Assembly (NCBI RefSeq): GCF_904849725.1
Contig: NC_058521.1
Coordinates: 100,798,244-100,862,243 of the forward strand
Length of the DNA: 64,000 nt
From: Hordeum vulgare subsp. vulgare
Taxonomy: Eukaryota > Streptophyta > Magnoliopsida > Poales > Poaceae
Reading direction: 5' to 3'
Positions 9,336 through 21,567 of the stretch are shown one piece after another. The notes below the pieces were generated by a model that made no database searches, was not told where the DNA came from, and saw only the letters and a list, made by a program, of their open reading frames with translations. The position numbers and the translations under genes were made by a program. How positions within the stretch are numbered: position 1 is the stretch's first letter; each line of letters opens with the position of its first letter.

Positions 9336-10915
9336 TGATACGTCTCCAACGTATCTACTTTTCCGAACTATTTTGCCCTTGTTTTGGACTCTAATTTGCA
9401 TGATTTGAATGGAACTAACCCGGACTGATGTTGTTTTCAGCAGAATTGCAATGGTGTTGTTTTTGTGCAGAAATAAAAGTTCCCGGAATGTCCTAAAAAT
9501 TTTCAGAGATTTTTTCTGGAATAAAAGAATAATACCCCCTCAAAGATCCACCGGAGGGGGCGTGCTAGTGGGCCACAAGCCCACAGGCCGCGACCACCCC
9601 CCTAGGTCACGCCGTAAGGGCTTGTGGGGCCCACGTGGCACCACCGCCCCCAAACTCAGCTCTATATCTTCCGTCTCGCTCGGAAAAAAATCAGAGAGAA
9701 GGTGTCATCGCGTTTTACGATACGGAGGCGCCGTCACATCCTGTTCTTCATCTAGAGGAAAGATCTAGAGTCCGTTCGGGGCTACGGAGAGGGGAAATCG
9801 TCGCCATCGTCATCATCAACCTTCCTCCATCGACAATTCCATGATGCCCTTCATCGTTTGTGAGTAATCTCATCGTAGGCTTGCTCGACGGTGATGAGTT
9901 GGACGAGATCTATCATGTAATCGAGTTACATTTTGATGTGGATTGATCCCTAGTATCCACTATGTTCTAGATTGATGTTGCTACTACTTGGCTATGCTTA
10001 ATGCTTGTCACTAGGGCCCGAGTGCCATGATTTCAGATCTGAACCTATTATGTTGTCGCCAATATATGTGTGTTTTAGATCCTATCTTGCAAGTTGTAGT
10101 CACCTACTATGTGTTATGACCCGGCAACCCCGGAGTGACAATAGCCGGAACCACTCCCGGAGATGACCATAGTATGAGGAGTTCATGTATTCACCACATC
10201 TTAATGCGTTGGTCTGCTTCTTTATTAAAAGGAGAACCTTAATATCCTTTAGTTTCCATTAGGACCCCGCTGCCACGGGAGGGATGGATAATAGATGCCA
10301 TGCAAGTTCTTTTCCATAAGCACGTATGAGTACATACGGAAGACATGCCTACATTAGATTGACGAACTGGAGCTAGTTAGTTATCTCTCCGTGTTATAGC
10401 TGTTACATGATGAATCACATCCGTCACACTCATCCATCACCGATCCACTGCCTACGAGTCTTTTACTACTGGTCCGTGCTACGTTACTTTGTCTAGGCTT
10501 GTCCCTTGCTACAAAAGGGATTGGGCCACTTTGTTACTCTGTTGCTACTGTTGTTACTCTGCTGCTGCTGCTACTGTTGTTCCTTGCTACTTCGCTGTTA
10601 CTTTTTGCAAGATCTTTTCCAACACTATTGTCGGGGAAGAATAGTTACTCGCTCACGTGCAAAACTGGCGCCATTGGTACAACAGTTAGGAATAGTCTGC
10701 CGTCAACAGTTCTGTTTCTGAGACCGTTGCTATCATACTACTTTGCTACTGATACTTTGCTTGCAGACACTAATGTTTCAAGTGTGGTTGAATCTGAAAA
10801 ACTCAGCTGCTAATACTCGATAATATTCTTTCGCTTCCCCTGTCGAACCAACAAATTTGGGTTGAATACTCTACCCTCGAAAATTATTGCGATCCCCTAT
10901 ACTTGAGGGTCATCA
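9336..10915 (+). repeat. 3' LTR of element B (complete, 1580 bp)
   Basis: It starts TGATACGTCTCC and ends GGGTCATCA, with TGAT/ATCA terminal inverted bases. It contains a promoter block (9568-9670) and a trinucleotide-rich stretch of GCT/GTT units near 10540-10590. Its last 329 bp match the truncated 5' LTR. Short ORFs inside it are not genes. Confidence 0.9.
9568..9670 (+). promoter_or_regulatory. LTR core promoter with upstream inverted repeat (element B)
   Basis: The arms GTGGGCCACAAGCCC (9568-9582) and GGGCTTGTGGGGCCCAC (9618-9634) can pair, with a two-base bulge. A TATA-like TCTATATCTT follows at 9661-9670, about 27 bp downstream. Confidence 0.6.
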
Positions 10916-10999
10916 CTCACCATCGACTAAGCAAAGTCGGCTATCCTGTGGTGGTACTTCGCCATCACGTCTGTCGCCCTGGCTGACACGATGGCATGT
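10916..10999 (-). mobile_element. Tat element A, small piece between elements B and D
   Basis: These 84 bp carry the end of A's antisense ORF. The last five bases (CATGT, 10995-10999) are the target duplication of the LARD (element D). Confidence 0.7.
10927..10999 (-). pseudogene. C-terminal end of the antisense ORF of element A
   Basis: On the minus strand this piece reads in frame with the part of the ORF beyond the LARD at 33082 and upward, once the LARD and one CATGT duplication are removed. It ends with a TAG at 10927-10929. The joined reading is helical and alanine-rich around the junction, as expected for the tail of this ORF type. Continuity across the insertion shows that both pieces are one gene. 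Confidence 0.6.
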
Positions 11000-13900
11000 T
11001 GTCACAGCCCTAGATTTAGTCTTGTTTGACATTGCATTCATACATGCATTTAAATCCTTTTGAAATTGAAATTAGGAATGATGAAGCCTCATAATGGAAT
11101 TCCTGTTAAATAGGGAATATAAAAAATTGCCTCAAAGAGTTCCAAGAAAATGTTCTGTTGTTTTAAGAAAATATTGGCATGAGGTAAAATTCAAATTAGT
11201 AATTTTGGAATCACAAAAACATTTTATCTTGGGCTTTTGAGTTAATCTAACAACTATTTTCCATTGATTTATATCTATTATATATAAAATATAAGTCCAT
11301 TAATTCTGAAGATTTTTGTAGTGCCTTGAACAAATTCCATGGACCCACCTGCAAATTGTCAGAATTTTGTAAAATGGTTTGGTGTATTTTTTTAAATGCA
11401 AAAGAAATAAGAGAAAAATAGAAAATATAAGGAAAAAAGAAAATTTACCTGGTTTTCCTAGACCAGGAGGGAAGCCAGCCCAGCCCACCAGGGGGAGGGG
11501 GTCTTCTTCCTCCACGCGCCAGGAGGACGGGCAGGTGTGTGGCGCGCACGGCCATGTCACCGGCCACCTCCACCCTGCCTGCGTGGCCTCCCCGTCGCTC
11601 TGGTGAGTGTGATAGACTCGGGAGAGCCGTCCCCATTGAACTCACCCTCTCATTCCCTTTCTTCCTCGCCCTTTCGCCCTTTCCCCGCCATGACCGCGCG
11701 CTGTCGTCCCCGCCGTCTATCACCACGGCAGCCTCCGGCCGCCCCTCGCCTCTCTTTCACGCCCAACAGAACGGCCTCATCGCCCTAACCTTTCTCGTCG
11801 ACGGAATCGAGCCCGGAGGCCCCAACTCGTCGCCATCACCGCCGTCTTCCTCACCACCGGCCGTCGGTCCCCTTCCATCGATTCACCCCCTCCGGCGCAT
11901 CCCCGAGCCCGCCGTCAGCACCAATCGAACAACTGTGAGCCGCCGGATTCGTTCCCCCTCTCCTCGTCGAGCTCCCCCTCCTCCAACCTCTCTAGCCGCC
12001 AGAGCCCGAGCTCCTTCCCCGCTGGCAATGGCCGCCGCAGCCAGAGACCCTCCCCTGCTCACATGAGCTCACGGGAGTGCTCCTGAGGGCCCTTAGGTGC
12101 TGCCCCGGCCCCCACCTCTTCCTCCCGTGCCTCTTTGCGACGTGCCCGAGCTGGCCGAGCTTCGGCCGCCGCCTCCGCTGTCGCTGCCGCCAGATCCAGC
12201 CACCCCAGCGCCCCAAACCAGCCAGAATGGATGCGGGCGAGTTCCAACTCCATGTAGGTGGCCTCCCCGGCTCAAATGGTCGCCGGAGGGTGATTTCCGA
12301 TCACGTCCGCCGCCTCGAACCTTGCCGGCGTCAAGCCGCCGGTGGTTTTGACCCCTTTCGACCCCCGTGAGTTACAGACATGTGGGACCAGCCCCCAGCT
12401 TAACTAACTAACTAATTAAATATTTTAATTAATTTAATTAACTCTAACAAATACTGATGGTGGGCCCCGATGGCTCTAAGTTAAGAATTAAGGTTAAAAT
12501 AACCCTCTTAACTAAACTGTGACACTGACGTGTGGACCCCACATGTCAGGTTTGACTTTTACCAGATTAGTTGACCTGCTGATGCAATGATGACCTAATG
12601 TTGACGCAATAAATGAATATTTGATATAAAATTAATTCCATAAATAGCTCAAAACTTCAAAAATTCATAGAAAATAAAATATAAGTCCGATGAAAATAAT
12701 TTATATATGAAAAATGATCAGAAAAATGCAAGGAATCTGATTATGCCATGTTCATGCGTGTTAGAGCAAGTTAACATCACCATGTAGGGAAAATGATGTG
12801 TAGAGTAAATTTAATAAATAGTTTGGAGTTGGAATTTGATGCCTATTTGAATTCCACTTCAATTAATATGACCAAACATTGAGTTAGGTAACTCAGTACC
12901 TTAACATGCCATATCATACATCATGTTTGGTGCATTGCATTGAATGTGTTCTATTCTATTTGCCGGTGTTGTTCCCCCTCGGTACACGATGGTTCCATCG
13001 ATGTGATCTTTGACATTGATAAAGAGTCATTGTTATCTTTAGAATTGTCAGGTAAGCAACCCCACCTTGAGCATTCTGATACAATCCTACTCTCTCGCTC
13101 CTGTTCTTTTTATTGCATTAGGACAAACACGATTCAACTGTTACATGTTCTCGGTAGTTGAAACCATTCCTGTGCATGACCTGTTTTTGCCACAGTAAAT
13201 AGTTGAAACCACTTAGCATAAGTAGCAACTGCTTGAGCCTTGTTGTGCTTACTCATCCATGCTTGCTTATTGTGCCTGCTATGGTTAGATTCGTGTCGGG
13301 TCTGATCCTTCTGGACGATAAATCGGAATGGTTGTGTTCATGTTCTACAGTGTGAGAGTAAAGGTGTGAATCCGATTGGTAAAGGCAGCATGAGAGGCCA
13401 TGTAGGAGTACATGTTGGGTTGTGTCATTGGGACCGTCCTTAAGAACTTAGTTTTGTGTATGTTATCCAAGACAAGATACTACCATGCATTAAGCCCTTA
13501 AATATGACCCCGCTCGGCTTATTAATCGCCTAGATCTCTGTCCAGGAGTTGCAATTAGTTTCTGGTGTTTGTAGGAGAAGTGTTGGCGGCCGTGTTTAGC
13601 TCTGCCCGACGGGGTAGGCTTCACTGCGGTAGATACACAGTGGCACGGTGTACCAAGTGTCACCCGGATGGTGGGCTTGGGAACCCTACGCACATCGTTT
13701 GGGGCTGTAGAGGAAACCTCGGTCGGACTTGCTTGCGGGTTCAGTCTCAAATAGGTAATAAACCTGGACTAGGGTCTTGTGTGGTTAACGGTCATGGCCG
13801 ACACCCACGCCAGTGCTTCCTCTTGAAGGTTGCCGAGATGCATGACGTGCATATGGTGCTAAGTGGTGAGAGCATGTGTGAAAAAGTATATCCCTGGAGG

Positions 13901-15070
13901 GTGATTTAATCTGTTCGAATAGCCGCGTCCTAGGATATGGACTACTTGGAAACATTACGTGGTACATAGATAACTTGAAATGGATACTCTAAAATATGCA
14001 AGATAAGTGTGAGTGCTATGGATGGCCTTCACGTAGGGAGACGAGAGTGGATCCTTAGTGGTGTATTAAATTGGTGAATATGTGGACACGTGTGCGCTAT
14101 CCCACCTCAAAGAAAGAACTTGTAGTCGTAGTAGAGGTTAGCCAAGAGTCAAAACTGGCTTGCTGCAGTCAAACCCCGCAATCCCTTCATTGATACTAAT
14201 GCATATGTAGATAGTTCTGATGTAAGTCTTGCTGAGTACCTTTGTACTCACGATTTGCTTTATTTATGTTTTTGTAGAGAAGTCCTTAGTCTCATTAAAG
14301 GTTCCTATGCGATGTGTTTGATGTTGACAGAGGTCTGGCTCCTTTGGTAGGGTCGTGGTAGCATTTTAGGCTCCTCCGGCCATTTTTAGTAGATATCTGT
14401 ACCGAGACATGTTTTGTTTCCGCTTGATGTTTGTATGACTTGAGTGTCGGGTCACGAGACCCCTGTTTGTAATATCATACTATGTTGATTCTTATGAGTA
14501 TTTAATAAAAGCTTGAGTCATAGAGTTATGTTGTGATGCCATGTTGTATCTACACATATCGTGCATATTGTGTGTATGTTATGAAATGCATTATGTGTGT
14601 GGGATTCGACACCTAGCTGTGTGCCTTTAGTCGTACTCTTTACGGGGAAATGCCTCTTTGTGCTTCCACCGAGCTTTGGTTGCTTGCTACTGCTACGGAC
14701 ACATTGATTAACCGGCATGTATCTTTCTTTGTTGTTGTGTTTGTCCCTTCAGGGAAATGTCACGCGGTGTAATGGAGTCCTTGTAGCTTGCTACGACACG
14801 TCTACACATGTTGATGACCGACACCTGCTTTGCTGGGTTATGTATGCCTGTCCCTGTACGGATGTACCACTTAGGTTTATAACTAGTCATGTCGACCTGG
14901 GTTCTTTGTCGTTTGAATGCTAGCGACACATTCATATATGTGGGCCAAAAGACGCAAACGGTCCCAACCAAATTAAGGTGACAGCCATGGAGTTTACCAT
15001 GCGCGAGGCCGCAAAGTGATGTGATGTGTTACACGCTGGGTTCTTATGACTTAGAATCGGGATCCCGACA
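11000..15070 (+). repeat. 5' LTR of the LARD (4071 bp)
   Basis: It starts TGTCACAGCCC and ends GGGATCCCGACA. It is AT-rich except for a GC-rich island at about 11455-12370, whose open frames (for example 11539-12066) are low-complexity proline/serine/arginine readings. It aligns with 28992-33076 along its whole length with scattered substitutions and indels, so the insertion is not recent. Confidence 0.9.
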
Positions 15071-15074
15071 GCTT

Positions 15075-15086
15075 TGGTATCATAGC
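15075..15086 (+). promoter_or_regulatory. Primer binding site of the LARD
   Basis: TGGTATCATAGC follows the LTR by 4 bp. It differs by one base from TGGTATCAGAGC, the initiator tRNA-Met site used by Tekay-type elements. Confidence 0.8.
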
Positions 15087-16097
15087 TTGACTTCCTGTAG
15101 GATAACCAAGCCAAAGTGGTCGATGTTGTGTCTAGCAACTCTTTAGTTATGTAAGGGAATTGTTTGTGGAAGGGAACGTAAGGCCCTTTTTACTCCTTTC
15201 CTTGTGTCATTCTTATTCTGAGTCATCCTCTTCCTTATTCTACGGGGTTTAAGAATTAGGCTTTCTTATCTATTCATTAGGATGACGAGTTACCATGCTG
15301 GAGACTTATGGAATTTTTTTGTCTTCCTGGATTAGTGTCTTCATAAGAATTCAATTGTTATGTTGTCAGTTTTCTTGCAGGTTGCTTCATATTTCATGCC
15401 CGTGCAGCCGTTATGCTGTCCGAGTTTTCCAAGGTTTATAAATAATCTGATGCAATTGAAAATCCTCTCATCCCGAGTTAATGTCTTTTTGGCCACACAA
15501 AGCACACTAATCATTGTGTTGAGGTACTCTATTGCCTCAACATATTAGTTAAAGTGTTAGGAAACCATGTTACCTCCGAAAACCACCCAATAGTCTAGAT
15601 TTGTTTTGGTTCCTAGTGTGATAATTCTGGCCATTATTTTCGAAAACATCCCGTGATGTTATTTAGCTAGCAGGTATTCCATTTTTGGGTTCTTGAATCC
15701 AAGGATCATTCTGCTCACTTCTGTTGATAGTGTTGCTAGTTCCTTTAGAATGATTAGTAACCTTGTTGTAGTTCCCAAGGTTCGTGGTATATCATTCTTC
15801 CAAAACCATGGACCATCTCTGGCAGAAGTTCTTCATGAACTAAAAATCACAACAAGAGTGCTCGTGATGAGTTCTCTACTCCATATTGTGACTCTGCCAA
15901 CTCTGTTTTTCTGCATGGGTTATCTGGAAGAATTATGTTGAACTCAATCGACATGCTAATCTATGCATCCACAACTCAGAAAATCATGTGCTCTTGAGTT
16001 GGTCCTACCTAGTTGTATTCTGACCATCATTTATGACAGGATAGTTATGAGTAGTTGTGCATTCGTTTCATTGATGCATATTATTCTTGTGGTGTGT
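15087..16097 (+). other. LARD internal region, left part
   Basis: There is no recognisable protein motif. Short open frames (such as 15360-15548 and 15693-15941) lack similarity that I can identify. Element C interrupts this region at 16098; the flanking TGTGT (16093-16097) is C's probable target site. Confidence 0.6.
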
Positions 16098-17620
16098 TGA
16101 TGACCCACAAGTATAGGGGATCAATCGTAGTCCTTTCAATAAGTAAGAGTGTCGAACCCAATGAGGAGCAGAAGGATCTGACAAGTGGTTTTCAGCAAGG
16201 TAAAATCTTCACGCACTGAAATTGTCAGTAACAAGTGATTGTGTCGTGAGATGATTCGTAGCAAGCAACAAGTAACAAAAGTAGCAATGGTGCAGCAAAG
16301 TGGCCCAATCCCTTTTGTAGCAAGGGACAAGCCTGGACAAAGTCTTACAGGAGGGAAAACGCTCCCGAGGACACATGGGAATATCTGTCAGGCTAATTTT
16401 CATCTTGTTCATAAGATTCGCATTCGTTACTTTGATAGTTTGATATGTGGGTAGACCGGCGCTTGGGTACAACCCTTACTTGGACAAGAATCCCACTTAT
16501 CATTAACCCCTCTCGCAAGCATCCGCAACTACGAAAGAAGAATTAAGACAAAGTCTTACCATAGCATTAAACTATTGGATCCAAATCAGCCCCTTATGAA
16601 GTAACGAATAAACTAGGGTTTAAGCTTCTGTCACTCTAGCAACCCACCATCTACTTACTACTTCCCAATGCCTTCCTCTAGGCCAAAATAATGGTGAAGT
16701 GTTATGTAGTCGATGTTCACATAACACCACTAGAGGAAAAACAACATACAACATATCAAATTACCGAACGAATACCAAATTCACATGACTACTATTAGCA
16801 TGACTTATCCCATGTCCTCACGAACAAAAGTAACTACTCTAAAGGAATAATCATATTCATGCCAAAGAGGTAATGAGTAGCATCAAGGATCTGAACATAA
16901 ACTCTTCCACCAAATAATCCAACTAGCATCAACTACAAAGAGTAATCAACACTACTAGCAACCTTACAAGTACCAATCGGAGTCGCGAGATGGAGATTGG
17001 TTACAAGTGATGAACTGGGGTTCGGAGATGAGATGGTGCCGATGAAGATGTTGATGGTGACGAGTCCACTCCGATGAGAGGTGTGTTCGTGATGACGATG
17101 GTGATGATTTCCCCCTCCGGGAGGGAAGTTTCCCCGGCAGGATCGTCCTGCCGGAGCTCTAATTGGTTCTGCTCAAGTTCCGCCTTGTGGCGGCGCCGGA
17201 ACCACGAAAAAGCTCCTCCCTAATTTTTTCCTGGACAAAACCCTTCATATAGCAAAAGAGGGGGGCAAGTGGGCCAGCAGGTTGCCCACAAACCCTCATG
17301 GCGCGGCCTGGGGGGGTGGCCACGCCGTGCAGGCTTGTGGCCACCTCCTGGTGCCCCTCTGGCGCTTCTTCGGCCCAGTATTTTTTATAAATCTGGAAAA
17401 AACTCCTCGTTGATTTTTATGGTGTTTGGAGTTGCGTAGAATAGGTATCTCAAACTTGCTCTACTTTCAGGCCAGAATTCCAGTTGCCGGCATTCTCCCT
17501 CTTCATGTAAACCTTGCAAAATAAGAGAGAAAAGGCATAAGAATTGTACCGTGAAGTGAAATAACAGCCCAAGAAGCGATAAATATCAACATGAAAACAT
17601 GATGCAAAATGGACGTATCA
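16098..17620 (-). repeat. 3' LTR of element C
   Basis: It is the left copy on the plus strand, from TGATGACCCACAAG to GGACGTATCA. Comparison with 24734-26257 shows scattered substitutions, several per hundred bases in the first 400 bp, so the two LTRs have aged apart. Confidence 0.9.
17245..17340 (-). promoter_or_regulatory. LTR core promoter with inverted repeat (element C)
   Basis: On the minus strand the arms at 17332-17340 (CCACAAGCC) and 17285-17294 (GGTTTGTGGG) can pair. A TATA-like GCTATATGAAGG follows around 17244-17253. The same arrangement is found in the right LTR near 25877-25977. Confidence 0.55.
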
Positions 17621-17634
17621 ACACCCCCAAGCTT
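17621..17634 (-). other. Polypurine tract of element C
   Basis: On the minus strand this reads AAGCTTGGGGGTGT directly against the 3' LTR. Confidence 0.8.
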
Positions 17635-19108
17635 AGACCTTGCTGGTCCTCAAGAGAAAGCCTAACTCAATAAACATGTCCACATGTTTAGGGAGAGACG
17701 TGTCGACAAAACAAGATACGAACATGCATGCATCATGATCATGATCAGAACAGCAATACCAACATGTAATCTCTCATGCAAAAGTGATAATTCCTTCACA
17801 AAGTAAAGCATGGATCAAGAACCTTACCGAGAAGTAACAACCGATAGCCTTTAGTCATAGAAGCAATTGCAATTTATCACAACATCGGAAAGATTCAAAT
17901 AAGAGCTTGTAAAGCAAATCCACATACTGAATCATTCTTTCGTTCTCTACAATTGCTATAACTCAAGTGGTACTCATGAGATCAAAGTTTCAGCTGGACA
18001 CAGAGAAAGATAGGGGCTTATAGTTTTGCCTCCCAACTGCTTACCTCAAGGGTAAAGTCAACAATAATAATTCATGAATAATTACTTCCAAGTTGACATA
18101 TGAATATAGATCCTTCCCAAGCATAAGACGTTAGCCAAGATAAAGGCGGAATAAGGAATTGGTGAAGATCACCATGACTCTTTCAAGGGCAAAAAGTAAA
18201 GGTACAAGATAGTCCCTTCGCAGAGGGAAGCAGAGGTTGTCATGCGCTTTTGAGGTTTGGATGCGTGTCCTCTTAGTGGGAGGAACGTCACTTTATATTG
18301 CCCTCTGTGATAAAGAACTTTATTATGCAGTCTGTCGCTTTTATGTCTTCCTCATGACAGGTTTGTACAAAGCTTATTTTCCACACACTAATAGATCATA
18401 TATATTAAAGAGAAATTTTTATTTCTTGCACCGATGACAACTTACTTGAGGGATCTTATTGAATCCATACGTAGGTATGGTGGACTCACATGGCAAAACT
18501 GGGTTGATGGTTTATGGATGCACAAGTAGTATCTCTACTTAGTGCGGGAGGTTTGGCTAATGTGAGGTGGAAGCAATCGTCACATGTTAAGGGATCTCTA
18601 ATCATATAACGTTGTTCGGAGCCAAGCAAACACAATTCATTATGTCGTCTTCCTTGTATAACATCTACTTCTAGGCATGCAATAGTTTAGTGAGTGTTCA
18701 CAATCATAGGTGGTGTCAGAGATGATATATTTATATGTGAACCTCTCCTTCTTTATCACTTCCTATTAATTGCAACCATTACCAAGGTCTACGTTTGCCT
18801 ACTCTCAACAAGTTTCAATCGTCATTCTTTTTATATGTGAAGCCATCACTTCCCATAAGATCATTACAGGATCTTTCATGCTTTTCTTCTATTCTCACTC
18901 TTTTGATCATGGCAAGAGGCAAAGCCCTTCAACTAAGACATTCTTTATTATATGGCTCACGAGCTCGAATACATGAGGGGTGACACAAAGCAAAACTCAA
19001 GACTAAAACACTAAGACTTTTAATCTACTAGAGAAAGAGAAAATTGAAAAGAAAAACAAAAACAAAGGTAAAGGCAAAAGATGTGATGGTGATACGATAC
19101 CGGGGCAA
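17635..19108 (-). other. Non-coding 3' region of element C
   Basis: About 1.5 kb has no credible gene. It contains the GTTGGGAGGCAAAACTA block (18021-18042) and the CCACCATACCTA block (18465-18483) shared with B, E and F. Confidence 0.6.
18465..18483 (-). promoter_or_regulatory. Conserved CCACCATACCTA block (element C copy)
   Basis: On the minus strand it reads CCACCATACCTACGTATGG. The halves CCATAC and GTATGG are perfect inverted repeats around a four-base loop. Confidence 0.6.
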
Positions 19109-19121
19109 CTCCCCCAAGCTT
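19109..19121 (-). other. Second polypurine-like tract, downstream of ORF3 (element C)
   Basis: On the minus strand it reads AAGCTTGGGGGAG, the same 13 bases as in element B. It sits about 80 bp after the ORF3 stop, far from the 3' LTR. Confidence 0.6.
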
Positions 19122-19198
19122 GGCACAAGCCAAGGGGATTTCCCATACCCATGTTAGTTGTCTTCCATTGGTGGTGAAGGTGGAGTTGTTGCAATCTT

Positions 19199-19567
19199 TT
19201 ACTCCAAGAGGGCCATTAATCTTTGATTTATACCTTGGAGATCTGCGATATGTTTTTCCAGCAAAACAACTTCACGAGTGAGACAAGTATTGCGAGCACG
19301 AGTTGTTTCACAAAACATCAAGAATTCAATCAAGGATGGAGACAGTAGGTGGAGGTAGGGTTGGAGGAAATCCACTTCTTCAACTTCTTCCTTGTTGATC
19401 ACATATTTCACTTCATCCCATGCTTGATTCTTCTCCTTACCTCTGCCCATGTTTTCTTTAGGTAGCCCTTCCTTAGCCTCCATGACCTCCATCCTTTTTA
19501 GATCAGAATGCACTTCTCCATAGACTTGAGGGAGATTGTTCTCGCCCACAGATTCTTGAGACGACAT
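19199..19567 (-). pseudogene. ORF3 of element C, coiled-coil-like protein, probably truncated
   Basis: The ORF starts at ATG 19567 (MSSQESVGENNLPQ) and has 122 codons. It is rich in glutamate and lysine. The C-terminal half (TREVVLLEKHIADLQGINQR) has heptad-like leucine spacing, so a coiled coil is likely. After the TAA the same frame continues with a proline-rich stretch (IATTPPSPPMED), which suggests that the stop is a mutation of a glutamine codon. There is no signal peptide or membrane helix. It occupies the envelope position, after integrase, but does not resemble element B's ORF3. Its role is unknown. Confidence 0.55.
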
Positions 19568-19652
19568 CTTGACCTAGATCTGCGGCAGAATACAGGCTCG
19601 AAAAGAAAGACAGAAGAAATCTGCGTGATGCAGTGGTCAAACCAAATGGGAG

Positions 19653-19850
19653 TATATATAATGATTTTTTAGACCAGAACGAGTACCCTGCACGAAAACA
19701 GAGTCCGGGAGGCGTACGAGGTGGCCACAAGCCCTCACGGCGCGACCAGGGGGTGGGCCCGCGCTGTGCAGGCTTGTCGCCTCCTCGCGCACTTTGTGGA
19801 CTACTTCCAATTTTTGTATTTTTTCAAATATTCCAAAACGGAGAAAATTT
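19653..19850 (-). promoter_or_regulatory. Internal LTR-like promoter segment upstream of ORF3 (element C)
   Basis: On the minus strand this segment resembles C's own LTR promoter: GACAAGCCTGCAC, a CCCACCCCCTGG centre, CGCGCCGTGAGGGCTTGTGG, then a TATATATACT TATA box (19653-19660). The inverted arms lie at 19771-19779 and 19725-19733. The TATA box is about 90 bp upstream of the ORF3 start. It begins just after the polyprotein stop at 19852. Confidence 0.65.
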
Positions 19851-19851
19851 C

Positions 19852-21060
19852 CTACTCGAAAAGTTTTGGACTCTGTTTTCTTACCGAATCACATACCTCT
19901 TCGTTTTCGGAGTCTGAAACAGGTTGATAAATGTCCCTTAGGTATTCTTCTGGAGTTATGGTATTGATGATATTGCTTTCAACATTTATGGGAGTACCTG
20001 AGATATAATGCTTGATTCTGTGCCCATTTACAACTCTCGGACAATTACGTTTTGTGTTGTTGATCTTGATAGCACGAGAACGATATACTTCCTCAACAAC
20101 ATAGGGACCTTCCCATTTAGAGAGAAGCTTGCCTCCAAAGAATCTTAAACGAGAGTTATATAGCAAGACATAATCACCTACATTGAACTCACGCTTTTGT
20201 ATCCCCTTATCATGCCACCTCTTAACCTTCTCTTTAAACAGCTTGGCATTGTTATATGCTTGTGTTCTCCACTCATCAAGCGAGCTAATATCAAATAACC
20301 TCTTCTCACCGGCAAGTTTGAAATCAAAGTTGAGCTCTTTGATTGCTCAATAAGCTTTATGCTCTAGCTCAAGAGGTAAATGACATGCTTTACCGTACAC
20401 CATTTTGTACGGAGACATACCAATGGGATTCTTATAGGCAGTTCTATAAGCCCACACTGCATCATCGAGCTTCTTAGACCAATTCTTTCTAGACATGTTG
20501 ACAGTCTTTTGCAGAATCTGTCTAATCTCTCTATTACTTAGCTCTACTTGACCACTGGATTGAGGGTGATAGGGAGACACAATTCTATGGTTGACATCGT
20601 ACTTAGCAAGCGTTTTACGGAAAGCACCATGAATGAAGTGTGAACCACCGTCGGTCATTAGATATCTAGTGACTCCAAATCTAGGGAAAATAACTTCTTT
20701 AAGCATCCTGATAGAAGTGTTGTGATCAGCAGTACTAGTGGGGATAGCTTCTACCCACTTAGTGATGTAATCAACATCAACTAGGATATGAGTATACCCG
20801 TTTGATTTTGGAAAAGGTCCCATATAATCAAAGCCCCAAACATCAAATGGTTCAATGACAAGTGAATAGTTCATAGGCATTTCCTGACGTTTGCTAATAT
20901 TACCTATTCTTTGACATTTGTCACAAGACAAGACAAACTTACGGGCATCCTTGAAGAGAGTGGGCCAATAGAAACGTGATTGCAATACCTTGTGTGCAGT
21001 TCTATCTCCTGCATGGTGTCCTCCGTACGCCTCGGAGTGACACTTCTGCAGGATCAGTCC
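19852..21060 (-). pseudogene. pol: Integrase of element C
   Basis: The zinc-binding region is visible as [18 protein letters not shown] followed by CDKCQ. The catalytic core has the three acidic residues in context: [17 protein letters not shown] and QVELSNREI, spaced as in retroviral integrases. A C-terminal GKLLSKWEGPYVV stretch matches the GPY/F-type module of Gypsy integrases. The frame ends at a stop at 19852. Nonsense codons break it, one at the boundary with RNase H and one near 20345. Integrase would insert the cDNA into the genome; this copy is inactive. Confidence 0.85.
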
Positions 21061-21567
21061 CTATTCATGTTCACGTACACAACATCTAATAACACCATCT
21101 ACTCCTTCCTTATAAAGGTGAGCATCATCCCAAAAGTAGTGTCTCAAGTCAAAGAAGAATTTCTTCTTTTGCAGGTACGTGAAACTAGGTGGTATGTATT
21201 TGGCAACGATATAGTTTGCATAATCAGCATACCACGGTGCACTACATGAAGCATTGAGGACATTCAATTGCTCATCGGGAAAGCTATCATCAATAGATTG
21301 TGGGTCATCAAGAACGTTCTCCAACCTAGACAAGTTATCTGCTACTGGGTTATCAGCACCCTTCCAGTCAACAACGTGCAAATCAAATTCTTGTAGCAAG
21401 AGAACCCATCTGATAAGTCTAGGTTTAGCGTCCTTCTTCTCCATGAGGCACTTAATAGCAGCATGATCAGTGTGAATAGTGACTTTGAAGTCAACTATGT
21501 AAGACCTGAACTTTTCACACGCAAACACGACTTCTCAAAATTCCTTCTCCGTAGTAGCATAGTTTCT
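21061..21567 (-). pseudogene. pol: RNase H of element C
   Basis: The region follows RT in the same frame. It reads the end of RNase H with [38 protein letters not shown] and [20 protein letters not shown], the last being the ADALSR-like box. Stops fall near 21566 and 21537 and at 21061. RNase H would degrade the RNA template during cDNA synthesis. Confidence 0.8.

Larger units (their letters stand above)
2392..10915 (+). mobile_element. Non-autonomous Athila-like Gypsy element (element B, Sabrina-like)
   Basis: The element has a truncated 5' LTR (2392-2721), a tRNA-Asp-type PBS, a Gag-protease frame, an LTR-like internal segment, a third ORF, a long non-coding stretch, a polypurine tract and a complete 3' LTR (9336-10915). 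RT, RNase H and integrase are absent between protease and ORF3, so it would need enzymes in trans. The LTR starts TGATACGTCTCC and ends GGGTCATCA, which I associate with the Triticeae family Sabrina; that name is tentative. Its target duplication cannot be checked because the left end was lost together with flanking DNA of element A. Confidence 0.85.

Noticed and set aside
11539..12066. Long GC-rich ORFs in the LARD 5' LTR (also 29498-29950 in the 3' LTR)
   Set aside because: They are low-complexity proline/serine/arginine readings of a GC-rich island, overlap in several frames, and are repeated in both LTRs with frame changes.
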